NCBI RefSeq assembly: GCF_000420825.1
Contig: NZ_ATVR01000013.1
Location: forward strand, 26,401-90,400
Source of the DNA: Butyrivibrio sp. AE2015
Lineage (GTDB): Bacteria > Bacillota > Clostridia > Lachnospirales > Lachnospiraceae
Direction: 5' to 3'
DNA length: 64,000 nucleotides
The translations under genes were made by a program, and so were the position numbers. Positions 61,677 through 64,000 of this stretch are shown here, in pieces. How positions within the stretch are numbered: position 1 is the stretch's first letter; each line of letters starts with the position of its first letter. Under the pieces are notes generated by a model that was not told where the DNA came from, ran no database searches, and saw only the letters and a program-made list of their open reading frames with translations.

Positions 61677-61712
61677 TTTTCTTTCTCCTCTCGTTAATAA
61701 ACCGTGTTTACG

Positions 61713-61766
61713 GAAAACGTTTTCTTTATCTTTTATGTGTTAAGGTTATCATAGGAAAACGTTTTC
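61713..61766 (-). promoter_or_regulatory. Paired LacI/CcpA-type operators of glgP
   Basis: Two identical palindromes GAAAACGTTTTC lie at 61713-61724 and 61755-61766, both preceded by G. Their centres are 42 bp apart, four helical turns, so two dimers would sit on the same DNA face. The pair lies 37-90 bp before the start codon. Confidence 0.8.
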
Positions 61767-61781
61767 TGCAAGTATTATTTT

Positions 61782-62771
61782 TTATGCAATAATATCCTCG
61801 TACTTTATTCGTACCAGTTCATGCTTTATTGTGACTTTTCGCCCGGTCTCGCCTGACATCAGTCGATTCAGTTCCAAGATTGCCTCTTCAGATATTTTTG
61901 AAAAATCCTGCTTAACAGTATTCATCTGTTTTCCCACATATCCCATAAGGATAATCCCATCAAACCCACAAACCGGTCTGAATATATCCATATCAATAAG
62001 GGCCTTCATTGCCCCGATTGCCATCATATCCGAAGCACACACTACGCAATCAGCATTTTTAGCAAAGCGCATCGTGAGCTCTCTTGCCTTAAGTTCAGAA
62101 AACTGCCCATTTCGCACAGTGAGTTTCAGGTTCTTTTCTTCACACAGTTTCTTTATTCCTAAAAGTCTGTCTTTAGTGACATAACCGGTGTCTTCACCTG
62201 CCAGGTATAATACCTTTTTGCATTTGTTCTCGGTGATAGTCTTTTTTGCAACGTCGTACTGAGCCTTTGCATGATCAACACTGACTGAAGATGTTGAATC
62301 ATTGACCATGGGTGCATCAACCACAACCATTTTGAAATGTCCGCTATCTATGAGCTTATGAATAACCTTATCCTTTGTGGTCATGCCATAAACAATGATT
62401 CCCCTTATTCCCTGGGATTCAAAATAACTTGTGACCTCTTCGACAGTCATATCCTCTATCATTGAAGCAAACACAGTGATAACATCCAGCTGCAGCTCTT
62501 TTGCCTTATGAACTGCACCGGAAATATACCGCATATTGATCTCATCGCTTGCCTGCGTACTTAAATTCAGTTTTATCAAAAGTGCCACTCTACCTGTTTT
62601 TTTGGAAGACAGTGATACTGCCACTGCATTAGGCACAAATCCCAATCTGTCAACGACTTCATTGACCTTGTTTTTGGTCTTCTCACTGACATTGGGATAA
62701 TTATTCAAAACTTTTGAAACTGTTGAGATAGCCACTCCGGCTTCTTTTGCAACATCTTTTATCGATACCAT
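61782..62771 (-). CDS. LacI-family transcription regulator
   Basis: The 329-residue regulator starts MVSIKDVAKEAGV, the usual LacI N-terminus, with helix-turn-helix and hinge in AISTVSKVLNNYPNVSEKT, followed by a sugar-binding-protein-like domain. I start at ATG 62771 (GGGG upstream) since a longer reading would put 17 atypical residues before the DNA-binding domain. It likely binds the GGAAAWCGTTTTC sites before itself and glgP, making it a glycogen/maltodextrin regulator. The effector is unknown; CcpA itself is an alternative, but the gene order favours a local role. Confidence 0.92.
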   Translation of the reverse strand: MVSIKDVAKEAGVAISTVSKVLNNYPNVSEKTKNKVNEVVDRLGFVPNAVAVSLSSKKTGRVALLIKLNLSTQASDEINMRYISGAVHKAKELQLDVITVFASMIEDMTVEEVTSYFESQGIRGIIVYGMTTKDKVIHKLIDSGHFKMVVVDAPMVNDSTSSVSVDHAKAQYDVAKKTITENKCKKVLYLAGEDTGYVTKDRLLGIKKLCEEKNLKLTVRNGQFSELKARELTMRFAKNADCVVCASDMMAIGAMKALIDMDIFRPVCGFDGIILMGYVGKQMNTVKQDFSKISEEAILELNRLMSGETGRKVTIKHELVRIKYEDIIA

Positions 62772-62829
62772 TTTTCCCCGCCTGAAATGTTTAATCTTAT
62801 TTTTTGATGGCAGAAATGCCATCTGCTAA

Positions 62830-62882
62830 GGAAATCGTTTTCCATACCAATTAATCATAGCTTTTTGGCATTGGTTTGTCCA
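62830..62882 (-). promoter_or_regulatory. Promoter and auto-operator of the LacI-type gene
   Basis: On the minus strand TGGACA (62882-62877) and TATGAT (62859-62854) are 17 bp apart. The near-palindrome GGAAATCGTTTTCC (62830-62843) lies just downstream, at about +4 to +17, matching the glgP operators at 12 of 13 positions from the leading G, so the gene is probably autoregulated. Confidence 0.7.
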
Positions 62883-62945
62883 TTAAAAAAGCATAAAATT
62901 GCTAATACATTTTCAATTACTCCCCCATCATTTCCACCAGAAAAG

Positions 62946-62974
62946 TTGACATAATAAAAAATGATACATAAAAT
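62946..62974 (+). promoter_or_regulatory. Predicted promoter of the C-terminal zinc-ribbon gene
   Basis: TTGACA (62946-62951) and TAAAAT (62969-62974) are 17 bp apart, about 30 bp before the ribosome site GGGGGAG. Confidence 0.65.
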
Positions 62975-63005
62975 TTTATTGTATTGTTTCATTCAGGGGG
63001 AGATT

Positions 63006-63857
63006 ATGAAGATCAAATGTGATTATTGTGGAAACACATACGAAGACACTCAGGAAAAATGCCCTTCTTGCGGTGCTCCTAATCCATCTCATCAAAATTC
63101 CGGAAAACCTAAGACAATTGAAGAATTAAAGGAATGGTATAAAAACAGGAATCTTCCTTCCTATGAAGTTACAAGGTTTTTTATCGGTGAAGATCACAAG
63201 GGGCCAAAAGCCTTTGGAATCTATAAGGATGATAACGGAGATTTTGTTGTTTATAAAAACAAAGCTGATGGTGAACGTGCTATCAGATATCAGGGCAAAG
63301 ATGAAGAATATGCTGTTAACGAGCTCTATCAGAGGCTAAAAGATGAGATTGTGCACCAAAAACAGCTAAACAGCAACAGCCGAAAAGGCGCATTTAGTTC
63401 GGTGTCTTCAAAAGTCTTTGGCAACAATACTTCAGGCAATAAATTAGCTCAGCTGGGCACCAAAATCTGGATTATTGCAGTTATCGTAATTCTAATCAAT
63501 TCGTTTTTGGTAACCCCATTCAAAAACAGGCACAATGGCTATTATCAATATGATTCAAATGTCCTGTACAATTATCAGGGCGATTGGTATTACTGGGACT
63601 ACACAGATTGGGAACCACTTGAACAACTTGCAGGCCCGGATGTTGCAAGAGAAGTTTCAAAAGAGCTTGAATCTGATTATGATGAATACTATCTTTCAGA
63701 AAAGTGGAACAGCTCATATTCCTTTGATAACTGGGACAATTCTTCATATTATGAAGAATACCACTCAAACGACACATCAGATTACAACTCAGATTATGAT
63801 TGGGATTCTAACGACAGCTGGGATTCAGGCGGAACAGACTGGGATTCAGACTGGTAA
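63006..63857 (+). CDS. Zinc-ribbon membrane protein with Asp/Ser/Trp/Tyr-rich tail
   Basis: The 283-residue protein begins with a zinc ribbon (CDYCG...CPSCG). A mixed alpha/beta region follows (about 35-120), including EVTRFFIGEDHKGPKAFGIY and the repeated pattern DDNGDFVVYKNKADGERAI. A membrane helix lies at about 155-172. The rest (180-283) is extracytoplasmic and increasingly rich in Asp, Ser, Tyr and Trp, ending DWDSDW. The ATG follows GGGGGAG. I do not recognise a named family; similar zinc-ribbon/one-helix designs occur in Lachnospiraceae. Function unknown; it has no operon partner in the window. Confidence 0.8.
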   Translation: MKIKCDYCGNTYEDTQEKCPSCGAPNPSHQNSGKPKTIEELKEWYKNRNLPSYEVTRFFIGEDHKGPKAFGIYKDDNGDFVVYKNKADGERAIRYQGKDEEYAVNELYQRLKDEIVHQKQLNSNSRKGAFSSVSSKVFGNNTSGNKLAQLGTKIWIIAVIVILINSFLVTPFKNRHNGYYQYDSNVLYNYQGDWYYWDYTDWEPLEQLAGPDVAREVSKELESDYDEYYLSEKWNSSYSFDNWDNSSYYEEYHSNDTSDYNSDYDWDSNDSWDSGGTDWDSDW

Positions 63858-64000
63858 TGCTTTATTATACTTTCTTGCGTGTGGCATAAAATCCAAAGTG
63901 CCCATACCTTCGGATAGATCTCGGAGCATTCGCAAAGACACAGTAAATATAAAATAATGCGCCCTGTTTTCTTTCATGCTTATTCAGAACAGAAAACAGG
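63858..64000. other. Intergenic end of the window with a 9-bp inverted repeat
   Basis: No gene is visible. CCTGTTTTC (63963-63971) pairs with GAAAACAGG (63992-64000), ending exactly at the window edge; its continuation and any T-run lie outside. It could be the terminator of the zinc-ribbon gene or of a gene to the right. Confidence 0.4.

Noticed and set aside
61713..61766. GAAAACGTTTTC palindromes as small terminators
   Set aside because: There is no loop or T-run, both copies are identical and precede the gene start, which fits operators much better.

Overview
The window looks like chromosomal DNA of an anaerobic low-GC Firmicute, most likely a Lachnospiraceae member of the Butyrivibrio/Pseudobutyrivibrio kind. 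This is an inference from gene content: AddAB instead of RecBCD, ThiT under a TPP riboswitch, a ZTP riboswitch ahead of a split PurH/PurO pair, a FeoA-FeoB fusion, YesMN/Lpl-type sugar uptake, a ferredoxin-tailed aldo/keto reductase, and several zinc-ribbon membrane proteins. I see no rRNA, tRNA, CRISPR array, prophage, transposase or integrase.

Left part (1-24 kb), almost all on the minus strand. An MBOAT acyltransferase (cut by the window edge) lies downstream of a run that reads, in transcription order, GGDEF-TPR protein, valS, folC, a 54-residue protein and a zinc-ribbon/TPR membrane protein. A 426-bp dyad-rich spacer precedes the run. Next come a nuclease-helicase fusion of the Cas4/XPD type, a histidine-less HPr (Crh-like), asnA, the TPP-riboswitch/thiT unit (plus strand), hflX, addA, addB and a GGDEF-EAL-PAS protein.

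Middle part (24-42 kb). A UPF0340 gene faces a purine unit made of a PurO-type IMP cyclohydrolase and a PurH that keeps only the AICAR-transformylase half, both behind a ZTP riboswitch and its terminator. Upstream is a heterodimeric ABC exporter with a leader peptide and two tandem terminators (apparent translation-coupled attenuation). Then come an acyltransferase with a sequestered ribosome site and a Bce-like peptide-sensing module (response regulator, intramembrane-sensing kinase, ABC ATPase, FtsX-type permease). A plus-strand cassette follows, with a DUF6765-like metal-site protein between two membrane proteins, then a GH13 glucosidase and an aldo/keto reductase.

Right part (42-64 kb). 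A heptad-repeat lipoprotein and an MMPL/RND transporter are controlled by a divergent TetR regulator through two operators sitting in face-to-face promoters. A sugar operon (two permeases, binding lipoprotein, GH31 glucosidase) is divergent from a YesM/YesN-type two-component system. FeoAB, glycogen phosphorylase and a LacI-type regulator follow; paired palindromic operators precede the phosphorylase. A zinc-ribbon protein with an Asp/Ser/Trp/Tyr-rich tail closes the window.

Taken together, glycogen/maltodextrin turnover (GH13, GH31, GlgP, LacI-type sites, Crh-like HPr) and envelope-stress or drug export (Bce-like module, BmrCD-like exporter, MMPL unit) are the two recurring themes. The most interesting regulatory structures are the leader-peptide attenuator at 30.5-30.8 kb and the dyad-rich spacer at 7.8-8.2 kb. 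The least understood gene sets are the DUF6765 cassette and the heptad lipoprotein/MMPL pair.
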